The notes under the pieces were generated by a model. That model worked only from the letters and a program-made list of their open reading frames with translations. It ran no database searches and was not told the DNA's origin. A DNA stretch of 41,323 nt from CAYMCQ01 sp964389025 (lineage in GTDB: Bacteria > Verrucomicrobiota > Verrucomicrobiia > Limisphaerales > CAYMCQ01): positions 1 through 41,323 of the forward strand of contig CAYMCQ010000031.1 of NCBI GenBank assembly GCA_964389025.1, given 5' to 3'. This document shows, piece by piece, positions 25,171 to 32,421 of this stretch. Made by a program: the position numbers and the translations under genes. Numbering within the stretch: position 1 is the stretch's first letter; the number at the start of each line of letters is the position of its first letter.

Positions 25171-26780
25171 ACACACACGCGCTCACCTGTCTGGACTTGT
25201 TTTGTGGCTGCGGCGGATTCTCGCTCGGAATGGAACGAGCCGGCTTTCGAATTCTTGCCGCGATTGATTCCAACGAGGAAGCGATCCAAACCTTCAAAGC
25301 AAATTTTCCGAAGACGCTCGCACTCCAAAAGGACCTCGCGAAGTTTTCGCCCGCTAGATTGGCGGCTAAACTTGGCGTCAACCAGGTTGACGTGATTGTG
25401 GGAGGACCGCCGTGTCAGGGATTCAGCACCGTCCGGCAGGTGGACGCCGCCAATCACGGCTCGCGCGTGCGGCGCGACAAGCGACGTTATCTCTTTCGCT
25501 CCTTTCTTGATTACGTCGCGGCGTTCCGTCCGCGTGTGTTCGTGATGGAAAACGTGATCGGCATCCAGAGTGCGGCCAAGGGAAAGTTCTTCACGCTGGT
25601 TCAGGCCGACGCCCGCAAACTCGGCTATCGCGTTCATGCGCAAGTTGAAGAAGCTTGGAAACTCGGCGTGCCGCAGAAGCGCCGGCGTCAGCTTGTGATT
25701 GGCGTGCGGAATGATTTGCCCGGCTATTTTTCCAGCGAGTTGAGTCCTTCATCGCGCGCGTTTGGTTCGCCGACGTTGTGGGACGCCATCGGCGATCTGC
25801 CACTGGTCGCCGCCGGCGCGGGTGTTGAGGAACGCGATTACGATTTTGACCGGCGCAAACATTTCCTGGCCGTGCGGAACGAAACCGCCACGCACTACCT
25901 CAATACCGTCCTTGAAGTTGCCAACGCTGCGAAGCTGACCGCGCATCGCGCCCGCCCGCACAGCGCCCGCGATCTGCGCGACTTCGCCCTGTTGCGGGAA
26001 GGCGAGCACAGTGGCGAAGCCGAAGCACGCGGGGAAAAAATGGAATTCCTTTACAAGCGCACCTGCTTCAAGGATCGCTACAAGCGCCAGCATCGCGAGG
26101 AACTATGCTCAACCATCGTCGCGCATCTCGCCAAGGATGGGCTGATGTTCATTCACCCGACGCAGAACCGATCGCTCACCCCGCGCGAAGCCGCGCGCGT
26201 GCAAACATTCCCCGACTGGTTTCAGTTTCCCGTCGCACGCACCCACCAGTTCCGAATCATAGGCAACGCTGTTCCGCCGCTCGTGGCGGAAGCGATTGGA
26301 GAGGAAGTGAAGGAGTTTCTTGTTCAACCGAGCCGATGCAACGGAGATCACAGATTCCAAGACCGAAGAACTCTTACAGCCGCGCCGACGCGCAGAGAGG
26401 CGGCACAAGAATTGGAGCGAATCGCAAATTTGGATCGGCGAAATCTGCGCGCCCTGCCGACAGAGGAATTTATCCGAGGCTGGCACGCGCTGCTTTTTCT
26501 TTTTCCCGGGCTGCATCCAGACAATGCGCTGGATCATGGGCGTGACGTGGAGAAAATCCACGCGAACCAACTGGAGCTTCCGGGCTTCGCAGAGCTTTTC
26601 AGAAAACGTTACGTCCGCAGTGGTTGGCCAGTCGTGCTGGAAGGAATCGGAGAAGAAGCTTGGCGGCGCTTCAACGACGGTGAAATCGCATCAGAAGATT
26701 TTTACTCCGCTGCAATCCAACATGCAGCATTTAACAACCGACTTTCGACTGCATTACTTGCGGAGACAACGGAGGGATAG
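25167..26780 (+). CDS. DNA (cytosine-5) methyltransferase with C-terminal extension
   Basis: 537 residues. The first 380 or so are a complete C5-cytosine methyltransferase: motif I LDLFCGCGGFSLGMERAG (residues 9-26), motif IV GGPPCQGFST with catalytic Cys83, motif VI ENV (128-130), motif VIII QKRRRQLVIGVR, and motifs IX-X (LTPREAARVQTFPDWF, RIIGNAVPPLVAEAIG). It would methylate C5 of cytosine in a DNA site that I cannot predict. The last 150 residues form an extension unusual for the family (ERIANLDRRNLRALPTEEFIRGW, GWPVVLEGIGEEAWRRFNDG) with no motif I recognise. A GGAG sequence lies 7 bp before the start. The GHKL ATPase gene follows after 8 bp, and a vsr-type gene ends the operon, which fits repair of 5mC deamination. 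Confidence 0.92.
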   Translation: MNTHALTCLDLFCGCGGFSLGMERAGFRILAAIDSNEEAIQTFKANFPKTLALQKDLAKFSPARLAAKLGVNQVDVIVGGPPCQGFSTVRQVDAANHGSRVRRDKRRYLFRSFLDYVAAFRPRVFVMENVIGIQSAAKGKFFTLVQADARKLGYRVHAQVEEAWKLGVPQKRRRQLVIGVRNDLPGYFSSELSPSSRAFGSPTLWDAIGDLPLVAAGAGVEERDYDFDRRKHFLAVRNETATHYLNTVLEVANAAKLTAHRARPHSARDLRDFALLREGEHSGEAEARGEKMEFLYKRTCFKDRYKRQHREELCSTIVAHLAKDGLMFIHPTQNRSLTPREAARVQTFPDWFQFPVARTHQFRIIGNAVPPLVAEAIGEEVKEFLVQPSRCNGDHRFQDRRTLTAAPTRREAAQELERIANLDRRNLRALPTEEFIRGWHALLFLFPGLHPDNALDHGRDVEKIHANQLELPGFAELFRKRYVRSGWPVVLEGIGEEAWRRFNDGEIASEDFYSAAIQHAAFNNRLSTALLAETTEG

Positions 26781-26788
26781 CGAGCCTC

Positions 26789-28633
26789 ATGGAACTAAAA
26801 TTCCCACCTCTCAACGGCGGAACGCAAAGCGGCTTGAATGACGCAGGAATCGAGACTTTCGAGGGCGATTTCGCCAGAAACATTATTCGTGAATGCGTTC
26901 AGAATTCACTGGATGCCGCCGCCGATCCAGAACGTCCCGTGTCGCTGAATGTTGGCTGTGTGTTTTTGGAACGTCAGGAACTGCCGTTTCTTCCGGCATT
27001 GAAAGCAGTTTTGGAGTCCTGTGAATCCTATTGGCATCAAAACCAGAAGGCACGGGAATTCTTTCGCAAGGCTCTTGCGATATTGCGAGGGCCACAAATC
27101 ACAGCAATTCGCATTTCAGATTCCGGAACAACCGGTGTTGATGGACGTGATGCGGACATAAGCAGCCGTTGGTTTGGCTTGGTTAAATCGCGTGGCGTAT
27201 CGAATCAGAAAGAGGCGGATAGCGGTGGCGCGTTTGGAATCGGAAAAGATGCTCCATTGGCTGGCTCGGCATTCCGAACCGTTCTTTATTCAACAAGAAC
27301 GTTGGATGGAAAGGTCGCGTTTCAAGGTGTGTGCCGATTGGTTTCTCACAAAGATGAGAATGGAGAGATTACGCAAGGAACCGGATTCATCGGCAACTTT
27401 GATGCAGCTAATCGTGTTTATCACGCTATTCGCGATCCAAATCATATTCCACGTCGGTTTCTCCGAACGGAGCCTGGTCTTGATATTTGGATTATCGGGT
27501 CGAAGGGTTGGGATTCCGATTGGGCGAAACCATTTGTGCACTCAGCACTCGCAAATTTTTGGCCAGCGATAGCCGCGGGGAAAATTTCATTTCGGATTGG
27601 CGCTGATTATCAAATCGAAGCGGCAAGCCTCGGTCGAATAATGCGCGCGGAGCGATTCGATAGCGAGGTGGCTGCTGCGTGGCCTTTTTATCTTTCGATT
27701 GTGGATCAGCACGCGAAGGAGTTTCGCAGAAACCTTCCGACCGCCGGACAATGTCGATTGAATCTATTGCTCGGTCATCGAGAACTCCCAAAACAAATAT
27801 GCATGGTAAGACGCACCGGAATGGTCATCGAGTCTTATGCGCCGCGTGTGGGATTTCTTCCCTTTTCAGGACTGTTTGTTTGTGAAGGAGCGGAAGGTAA
27901 TCGCCTGCTTCGAACTCTCGAACCGCCGCGACATAACAAGTGGGATATCAAACGAGCAGAAGATCCAACCGCTGCGTTGGCCTTGAAAGAAATCAGAGAA
28001 TGGATTCGCGATGTATTGCGACAACAGACGCCGCACTCTACAGAAGACCAATTTAATGAATCAGAGGTTCCGCCAGATTTGCTAGAAGACATTCCTGAAA
28101 ATCCAATCATCGACGACACACAAGAATACGAACCTGACTTGGGCGGAAATCCTAAAGAAGCTGCGCCACCACAAAAAGTAAAAGTGCGAACGCGAACGAT
28201 GAGAAAAACGGCTGAAGAGGGGAAGTCTGGAACAGAAGAAGGTGATGATGTTGACAATCCAAAGAAGGGTGATGGTAAAAGCACTGGAGGTCGAAAAAAT
28301 AGAACCGGAGAAGGCAAAGGCGATTCGAAGATAGCACCCAAAACTCCGGCGCTAAAGACACGAGCATTTTGTCGTTCTGATTCGAGTGGACTGTTTGAAA
28401 TCGTTCTGCGATGTGACGAAGACTATCAAGGTAATGTTTGGCTTGAGGCTGTCGGTGACGACGGCGCTGCTGAAAATATCGTCGTGGAATCAGCAGAGCT
28501 TGTAGGTGTTGGCCCAGCGGAAGCTGAGCAAAGCAAAATAAAGAATCTTACTTTCAAGCCTGACGAGAGTATTCGGCTAAAAGTAAAACTCAAAGCGCCG
28601 GGAAAATTTTCGCTACGAGCGACGCTCGCATGA
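26789..28633 (+). CDS. GHKL (MORC/Hsp90-like) ATPase
   Basis: 614 residues. The N terminus is a GHKL ATP-binding fold: N box NIIRECVQNSLDAA with Glu35 and Asn39, G1 ISDSGTTG (109-116) with Asp111, and a glycine lid SGGAFGIGKDAPLAG (145-159). Then comes an S5-like middle region and, from about 420 to 520, a highly charged, probably disordered linker (RTRTMRKTAEEGKSGTEEGD). A small beta-rich C-terminal domain follows (FEIVLRCDEDYQGNVWLEAV to FSLRATLA). ATPases of this kind were described in restriction-modification neighbourhoods as the prokaryotic relatives of MORC and MutL; they are thought to dimerise on ATP and clamp or remodel DNA. The A/T content is visibly higher than in the backbone. 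The stop overlaps the next start by 4 bp (ATGA). Confidence 0.85.
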   Translation: MELKFPPLNGGTQSGLNDAGIETFEGDFARNIIRECVQNSLDAAADPERPVSLNVGCVFLERQELPFLPALKAVLESCESYWHQNQKAREFFRKALAILRGPQITAIRISDSGTTGVDGRDADISSRWFGLVKSRGVSNQKEADSGGAFGIGKDAPLAGSAFRTVLYSTRTLDGKVAFQGVCRLVSHKDENGEITQGTGFIGNFDAANRVYHAIRDPNHIPRRFLRTEPGLDIWIIGSKGWDSDWAKPFVHSALANFWPAIAAGKISFRIGADYQIEAASLGRIMRAERFDSEVAAAWPFYLSIVDQHAKEFRRNLPTAGQCRLNLLLGHRELPKQICMVRRTGMVIESYAPRVGFLPFSGLFVCEGAEGNRLLRTLEPPRHNKWDIKRAEDPTAALALKEIREWIRDVLRQQTPHSTEDQFNESEVPPDLLEDIPENPIIDDTQEYEPDLGGNPKEAAPPQKVKVRTRTMRKTAEEGKSGTEEGDDVDNPKKGDGKSTGGRKNRTGEGKGDSKIAPKTPALKTRAFCRSDSSGLFEIVLRCDEDYQGNVWLEAVGDDGAAENIVVESAELVGVGPAEAEQSKIKNLTFKPDESIRLKVKLKAPGKFSLRATLA

Positions 28634-29496
28634 ACTTTAATCGCGCAAGGTCTTGGCCGCATCCAGTCATTTCAAAGATGACTGACGATATCGTTCCGAA
28701 CGATTTTGATTTTCGGCTCGACGTTTTGCCCGAATACCAACGCTGGATACTCGGCGTCGAAGTAAACAATTCTGATTCCACTCTGAAATCTTTTGTTGAA
28801 GCCAAAGGGGTTGCTTATGTGCTTCAAGTCGAATGCACGCGCACTTATTTTCGGCAAAGTTTTTCAAACCACGAACCGCGCTTTGAGGCAATAATTCCCG
28901 GCGATCAGCTTTTCGGACTTGTTGAAGTTTCATTGCTGGCTGTCGCCACTAAAGACCTTGACGAATATCAGCACCCAAACCAACACGCAGACTATCGGAA
29001 AGCAGTTTTCTCTGTGTCGGTTGGTCAACCACTCGCTGTCGCAATCAGCAAAACATTTGAAGCGTTCCTTGAGGCCGATCCTATCCTGAGGCTTTCCTCA
29101 ATTCTCGACATCAAGCGCGGAGAGGAAGATCAAAAAATAATGAAGGTGAACTGTGAGAATGACAGAATCATTGTTGTGCTTCCCCCCGCTGAGTTCGACC
29201 GATATCGAGAGCTTCGGGCTGATCCTGCAATTCGGGGATTATTGGCGACCACAGTTATTCTTCCAGCGCTCTTGGATTCGCTGCATTATGTCCGCAATCC
29301 CGATCTCGACGTTGACGAGTTCAAGGCAACGCACAGGTGGTGCAGGTGTGTCTTGGATCGTTTGGAAAGGATGGGAATAGAAGTCACCAACCAAAACGCC
29401 GATACCAGTATTTGTTTGGACGCCGCGCAGAGTTTGCTCCGCGAACCACTTCGTCGAAGCTTGGAAGACCTCAGCGGCCTTTTTTCAGAACCATGA
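28630..29496 (+). CDS. Unrecognised 288-residue protein of the MTase-GHKL operon
   Basis: I do not recognise the family. The N terminus (NFNRARSWPHPVISKMTDDI) leads into a probably beta-rich first half (DFDFRLDVLPEYQRWILGVEV, YVLQVECTRTYFRQSF, RFEAIIPGDQLFGLVEVSLLAVA). The second half is mixed, with helices containing LLATTVILPALLDSLHYV and RCVLDRLERMGIEV. There is no signal peptide, no membrane segment, no Walker motif and no obvious nuclease signature. It is embedded by 4-bp ATGA overlaps on both sides, between the GHKL ATPase and the DUF6339-like gene, so it is almost certainly made together with them. It may be a structural, sensor or targeting subunit of the same complex; that is inference from position only. 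Confidence 0.8.
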   Translation: MNFNRARSWPHPVISKMTDDIVPNDFDFRLDVLPEYQRWILGVEVNNSDSTLKSFVEAKGVAYVLQVECTRTYFRQSFSNHEPRFEAIIPGDQLFGLVEVSLLAVATKDLDEYQHPNQHADYRKAVFSVSVGQPLAVAISKTFEAFLEADPILRLSSILDIKRGEEDQKIMKVNCENDRIIVVLPPAEFDRYRELRADPAIRGLLATTVILPALLDSLHYVRNPDLDVDEFKATHRWCRCVLDRLERMGIEVTNQNADTSICLDAAQSLLREPLRRSLEDLSGLFSEP

Positions 29497-30233
29497 ACTT
29501 GGAATTCTTATCACGCGAAGCAGCTGACAAACTCGCACGCGAGGTTCAGAATAATTTGCCTGCATATCGTTCAGGAAAAACGAACTCGTTGATAGATTCG
29601 AGAGACTGTCGAGTTTCGCGTCTTGAAGTTCCTGAACCGCCCGACCTTGTCAACGGGGATGGCGAGGTTAAGAACGATGCAGAAGCGTCAAAACTTATTT
29701 TTCAGTGGCTTTCAACTTTAACTCCTGTTCAAGCGTCAGACGAACGCCTGTGGCTACTGCTGACCCATCGCTACTTTGAAACGTATGTCCACAAAAGGTG
29801 GGCACAAAAACGTTTCGAGACTGCTACACAACCAGAGCGCGTTGTTTTGGATCGATGGTTTTTTCGCGGACGAGGATTGCGAACGTGTGTTCATAATGCG
29901 GTATCGCGCCTTTGGTGGTTTGGCTATCTGACGTGTGACCGCAATCGTCCGAACCCATTCGAACTTACGGACGTTCTTCTGTTATTGCAGGACATTCAGA
30001 CCGCTTTTTTGGAACGAACCCTCGGGCCGTGTCGTCCGGTTTTGAAAATTGTTTTGGAGATTCTCAAGACACACCAAAAGACTTTGTCGGAAACTCCGAG
30101 TTCTGGAGATATTATTCAGGAATGGGCAAAAGAAATTCGTTTGTATGGAGGCGCGTATCTACTGGATGAAGTTCCCGAAAAACGCTTGAGGTTCGTATTT
30201 GAGCGTGCCTTGAAGAATCGGCTCAATGCCTGA
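29493..30233 (+). CDS. DUF6339-like protein of the MTase-GHKL operon
   Basis: 246 residues from the ATG at 29493, which overlaps the previous stop by 4 bp. The longer open frame from 29337 lies inside the previous gene and is not used here. The central segment LWLLLTHRYFETYVHKRW ... VLDRWFFRGRGLRTCVHNAV SRLWWFGYLTCDR resembles, from memory, the DUF6339 family of mainly helical proteins found near methyltransferases and GHKL ATPases. The R-WFF-G-GLR and N-SRLWW-GYL patches look like conserved-site candidates. No catalytic signature is certain. The gene overlaps the vsr start by 8 bp, completing a fully coupled operon. It could be an effector or an adaptor. Confidence 0.75.
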   Translation: MNLEFLSREAADKLAREVQNNLPAYRSGKTNSLIDSRDCRVSRLEVPEPPDLVNGDGEVKNDAEASKLIFQWLSTLTPVQASDERLWLLLTHRYFETYVHKRWAQKRFETATQPERVVLDRWFFRGRGLRTCVHNAVSRLWWFGYLTCDRNRPNPFELTDVLLLLQDIQTAFLERTLGPCRPVLKIVLEILKTHQKTLSETPSSGDIIQEWAKEIRLYGGAYLLDEVPEKRLRFVFERALKNRLNA

Positions 30234-30708
30234 CGTTTTCACCAAGGCGAAGCGTTCGGAAGTGATGTCGCGGATTCGCGGGCGCGGGAACAAGGACACG
30301 GAACTGGCATTGGTGAAGTTGCTGCGGCTGCATGGCATCAGCGGATGGAGGAGACATTCTGAAATTCGTGGTAGGGCCGCGTTGCCGCGCGGCCCAAATA
30401 TCAGGGCGGCGCAGCAACGCCGCCCTACCTTTCGCGTCAGACCAGATTTCGTTTTCCCAAAGCAACGCGCGGCAATTTTTGTGGACGGCTGTTTCTGGCA
30501 CGGCTGCCCGGAACATTCAAACATGCCCGCAAGCAATCGCGCGTTCTGGCGTCGCAAGTTGTCCGCAAACAAAACGCGGGACGCGCTTGTGACGCGCACG
30601 CTGCGTCGCGCCGGATGGCGCGTGTTGCGCGTGTGGGAGCATGAACTGACGCGCATCAACATGACACGACTTGTGCGGCGAGTTCAACGGGTGTTAAACG
30701 CGGAGTGA
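30226..30708 (+). CDS. vsr: Vsr-type very short patch repair endonuclease with in-frame repeat insertion
   Basis: 160 residues. The family opening is normal (MPDVFTKAKRSEVMSRIRGRG), followed by LVKLLRLHGISGWRRH, the catalytic strand RPDFVF with Asp74, FVDGCFWHGCPEH with the catalytic His and zinc ligands, and GWRVLRVWEHEL. Vsr nicks DNA 5' of T in T:G mismatches left by 5-methylcytosine deamination, which fits a cytosine methyltransferase in the same operon. Residues 49-68 (GRAALPRGPNIRAAQQRRPT) are encoded by a 58-bp palindromic repeat and have no counterpart in the family; without them the length would be about 140, the usual size. The insert ends only five residues before Asp74, so activity may be lost or altered. 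The start overlaps the DUF6339-like gene by 8 bp. Confidence 0.88.
   Translation: MPDVFTKAKRSEVMSRIRGRGNKDTELALVKLLRLHGISGWRRHSEIRGRAALPRGPNIRAAQQRRPTFRVRPDFVFPKQRAAIFVDGCFWHGCPEHSNMPASNRAFWRRKLSANKTRDALVTRTLRRAGWRVLRVWEHELTRINMTRLVRRVQRVLNAE
30371..30428. repeat. GTAGGG...CCCTAC palindromic element inside vsr
   Basis: Two 8-bp hairpins, GGGCCGCG-TTGCCG-CGCGGCCC and GGGCGGCG-CAGCAA-CGCCGCCC, are arranged as an inverted pair with termini GTAGGG and CCCTAC. The element is 58 bp and leaves the vsr frame open because the terminal TAG is read out of frame. The same termini occur in the intergenic element at 2625-2732. Confidence 0.9.
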
Positions 30709-30769
30709 ATTCATTTCAGAAACTTTGCGTCTCTGCGTCTTTGCGGTAAAAAACTTTTCAGCTTTCGGC
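30694..30769 (+). repeat. Direct repeat A, 3' end of vsr and downstream
   Basis: 76 bp covering the last vsr codons and downstream sequence; matches 32188-32263 at about 70 of 76 positions, the last 42 being identical (30728-30769). Contains the TTTGCGTCTCTGCGTCTTTG motif common in interspersed bacterial repeats. Confidence 0.85.
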
Positions 30770-30836
30770 GGGAGTTTCCATCTCGGGCCCGGCTCAGAAT
30801 TTCCCAAAGTAAAATTCGTCACGGATTCGTCGGTTT

Positions 30837-32003
30837 TTACGGCAACCACTCGGGTGTGGCGGCGAAGTTGCGGCGGACGAGTCCGGGTCGCAGGGTGTCC
30901 GTGCCGTCGGCTTGGTCGAGAATCCAGCCTTTTTTTGCGCCCACATCGCGCATGGCTTGTTCGAGCACGCGGGCGGCGTGGGCCTTGTCGCCGCGGCCTG
31001 CTTTGATTTCCACGGCAACGCGTTCGGAGCCGCGCTCAATGATGAGGTCAATTTCCGCGCCGTCGGCGGTGCGCCAGAAGAAGAATTGCGCGTGTGGATG
31101 GCGGAGTTTTTCGCGACGGATGAGGTCTTCGAGCACGAAGGTTTCCCAGCTCGCGCCGTGTGCGGGATGGTTGCGCACGTCCTCGAGCGTGGAGAGGTTG
31201 AGCAGGTGGTGGAGCAGGCCGGAGTCGCGCAGGTAAATCTTCGGCGCTTTGACGAGGCGTTTGCCAACGTTGCGGAAGTAGGGCGGCAGACGGCGCAGGA
31301 CGAAGGTTTGTTCGAGGATGTCGAGATGCCGCGCGATGGTGTGATGCGAGACGCCGAGGGACGCGCCGAGGGAGGCGGTGTTGAGCATTCCGCCTTGCGC
31401 GTGGGCAAGCATGGTCAACAGGCGGCGGAGGAAAACCGGATCCGCCTGCACGCCGAGCCACGGGAGGTCGCGCTCCAGATAGGCGCGCAAATAAGCCTCC
31501 CACCAGTCGCGGAAGTTGCCGCGCAGGGCGTCGGGAAAACCGCCACGCAGCCAGAGGTCTGTCCAGCGCTTCCTCGGCTTGCCCGGCGTGACTTCTGCCA
31601 CGGTCAGCGGATCGAGTTCGAGGATGCCTGCGCGTCCGGCCAGCGATTCGGAGACCTGCCGGATGAATGCGGGTTGCGCGGACCCGAGCAGGATGAAGCG
31701 TCCGTGCCGGCGGCGGTCGCGATCTATCAGCCCGCGCAACGCGGCGAACACGGCGGGCACGCATTGCACTTCATCGAGCACGAGTGCGCGGGTGCGCGGG
31801 GTGAGGCGGCTTTCGATCTGGAAATGTGGGTCGTCAGCGAAGAGTTGGCGGATGTTGGGCTGCTCCAGGTCGAGATACGGCGCGACTGGAAACGCGGCTC
31901 GGGCGAGCGTGGTCTTGCCCACCTGGCGCGGTCCGAGGATGAGGACGGCGGGAAACTGACGCGCGAGGCTTCGCAGACGGTCGGCGTGCAGGCGATTCCA
32001 CAT
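30837..32003 (-). CDS. ATP-binding protein, AAA_14/DUF4143 family
   Basis: 388 residues. Walker A is LILGPRQVGKTT (21-32) and Walker B is ALVLDEVQ (73-80), followed by sensor-like ILLGSAQP. The C-terminal half is DUF4143: a winged-helix region (TASLGASLGVSHHTIARHLDILEQTFVLRRLPPY), then a PD-(D/E)XK-like core GAEIDLIIERGSERVAVEIKAG. The family is frequent in accessory regions of bacteria and archaea; its cellular role is not settled, and links to toxin-antitoxin or defence functions are suggestions only. Here the gene is convergent with vsr and is bracketed by two near-identical 76-bp direct repeats, which suggests insertion or duplication around it. Confidence 0.88.
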   Translation of the reverse strand: MWNRLHADRLRSLARQFPAVLILGPRQVGKTTLARAAFPVAPYLDLEQPNIRQLFADDPHFQIESRLTPRTRALVLDEVQCVPAVFAALRGLIDRDRRRHGRFILLGSAQPAFIRQVSESLAGRAGILELDPLTVAEVTPGKPRKRWTDLWLRGGFPDALRGNFRDWWEAYLRAYLERDLPWLGVQADPVFLRRLLTMLAHAQGGMLNTASLGASLGVSHHTIARHLDILEQTFVLRRLPPYFRNVGKRLVKAPKIYLRDSGLLHHLLNLSTLEDVRNHPAHGASWETFVLEDLIRREKLRHPHAQFFFWRTADGAEIDLIIERGSERVAVEIKAGRGDKAHAARVLEQAMRDVGAKKGWILDQADGTDTLRPGLVRRNFAATPEWLP

Positions 32004-32187
32004 GCCCCGTATTTTGGAAGCATGGTTTCCAAAATCAAGGCCAAAGTTTCGTCCCAGCGCAGCAGGCCGCGCCCGAATCCTGAAACCCCGTGTGGCGCTG
32101 AATGGAAGCGAAACGCGGGTTGCGCGGCGGTTTCAACTGGTGCTGATCGCAAATGAATACACTTCATTTGGGTGTCAGAAGTTGCGG

Positions 32188-32263
32188 TTGAATGCGGAAT
32201 GAATTCGCTTCAGAAACTTTACGTCTCTGCGTCTTTGCGGTAAAAAACTTTTCAGCTTTCGGC
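32188..32263 (+). repeat. Direct repeat B beyond the DUF4143 gene
   Basis: A near-identical copy of 30694-30769 in the same orientation. The sequence just before it (about 32113-32155) also resembles the terminal codons of vsr (pattern TGCGGCG-TTCAAC-GGTG), suggesting a remnant of a second vsr-like 3' end. The remainder of 32004-32187 holds no gene that I can support. Confidence 0.8.
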
Positions 32264-32265
32264 AT

Positions 32266-32421
32266 TCACGGTTTTTCCGCCACGACTTTTCCATCGCGCC
32301 AGACGTAAATGGGAGTGCCGTAAGCGCGCGCGATTTTGCGCGCAGCGAGCGCGGCGCGGCGCAACGCGCGACCAGCGGGCGTCAGCCGCCCTTGATGCTT
32401 GATTGGTTTTGTTCGCTTCAT
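32266..32421 (-). CDS. Small basic protein coupled to the zeta-toxin gene
   Basis: 51 residues, strongly basic: MKRTKPIKHQGRLTPAGRAL continues with RRAALAARKIARAYGTPIYV and ends WRDGKVVAEKP. The start overlaps the stop of the ancestral zeta-toxin frame by 4 bp (ATGA), which supports both being real genes of one unit. Similar short proteins accompany zeta-toxin-like kinases in other genomes, where they may act as antitoxin or accessory factor; that role is inferred. It is not visible as a separate long frame because another frame covers the same bases. Confidence 0.7.
   Translation of the reverse strand: MKRTKPIKHQGRLTPAGRALRRAALAARKIARAYGTPIYVWRDGKVVAEKP

Noticed and set aside
30720..30750. 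Repeated TTTGCGTCT units that might suggest a CRISPR or tandem array
   Set aside because: Only short units within one interspersed repeat; no regular spacers of constant length.
30912..32156. 414-residue open frame antisense to the DUF4143 gene
   Set aside because: The opposite frame has Walker A/B and DUF4143 features; this one is a low-complexity Ala/Glu/Arg shadow.
32002..32202. 66-residue plus-strand frame ending LNAE
   Set aside because: Its end resembles the vsr tail because of the direct repeat; the rest is antisense to the DUF4143 start and intergenic sequence.
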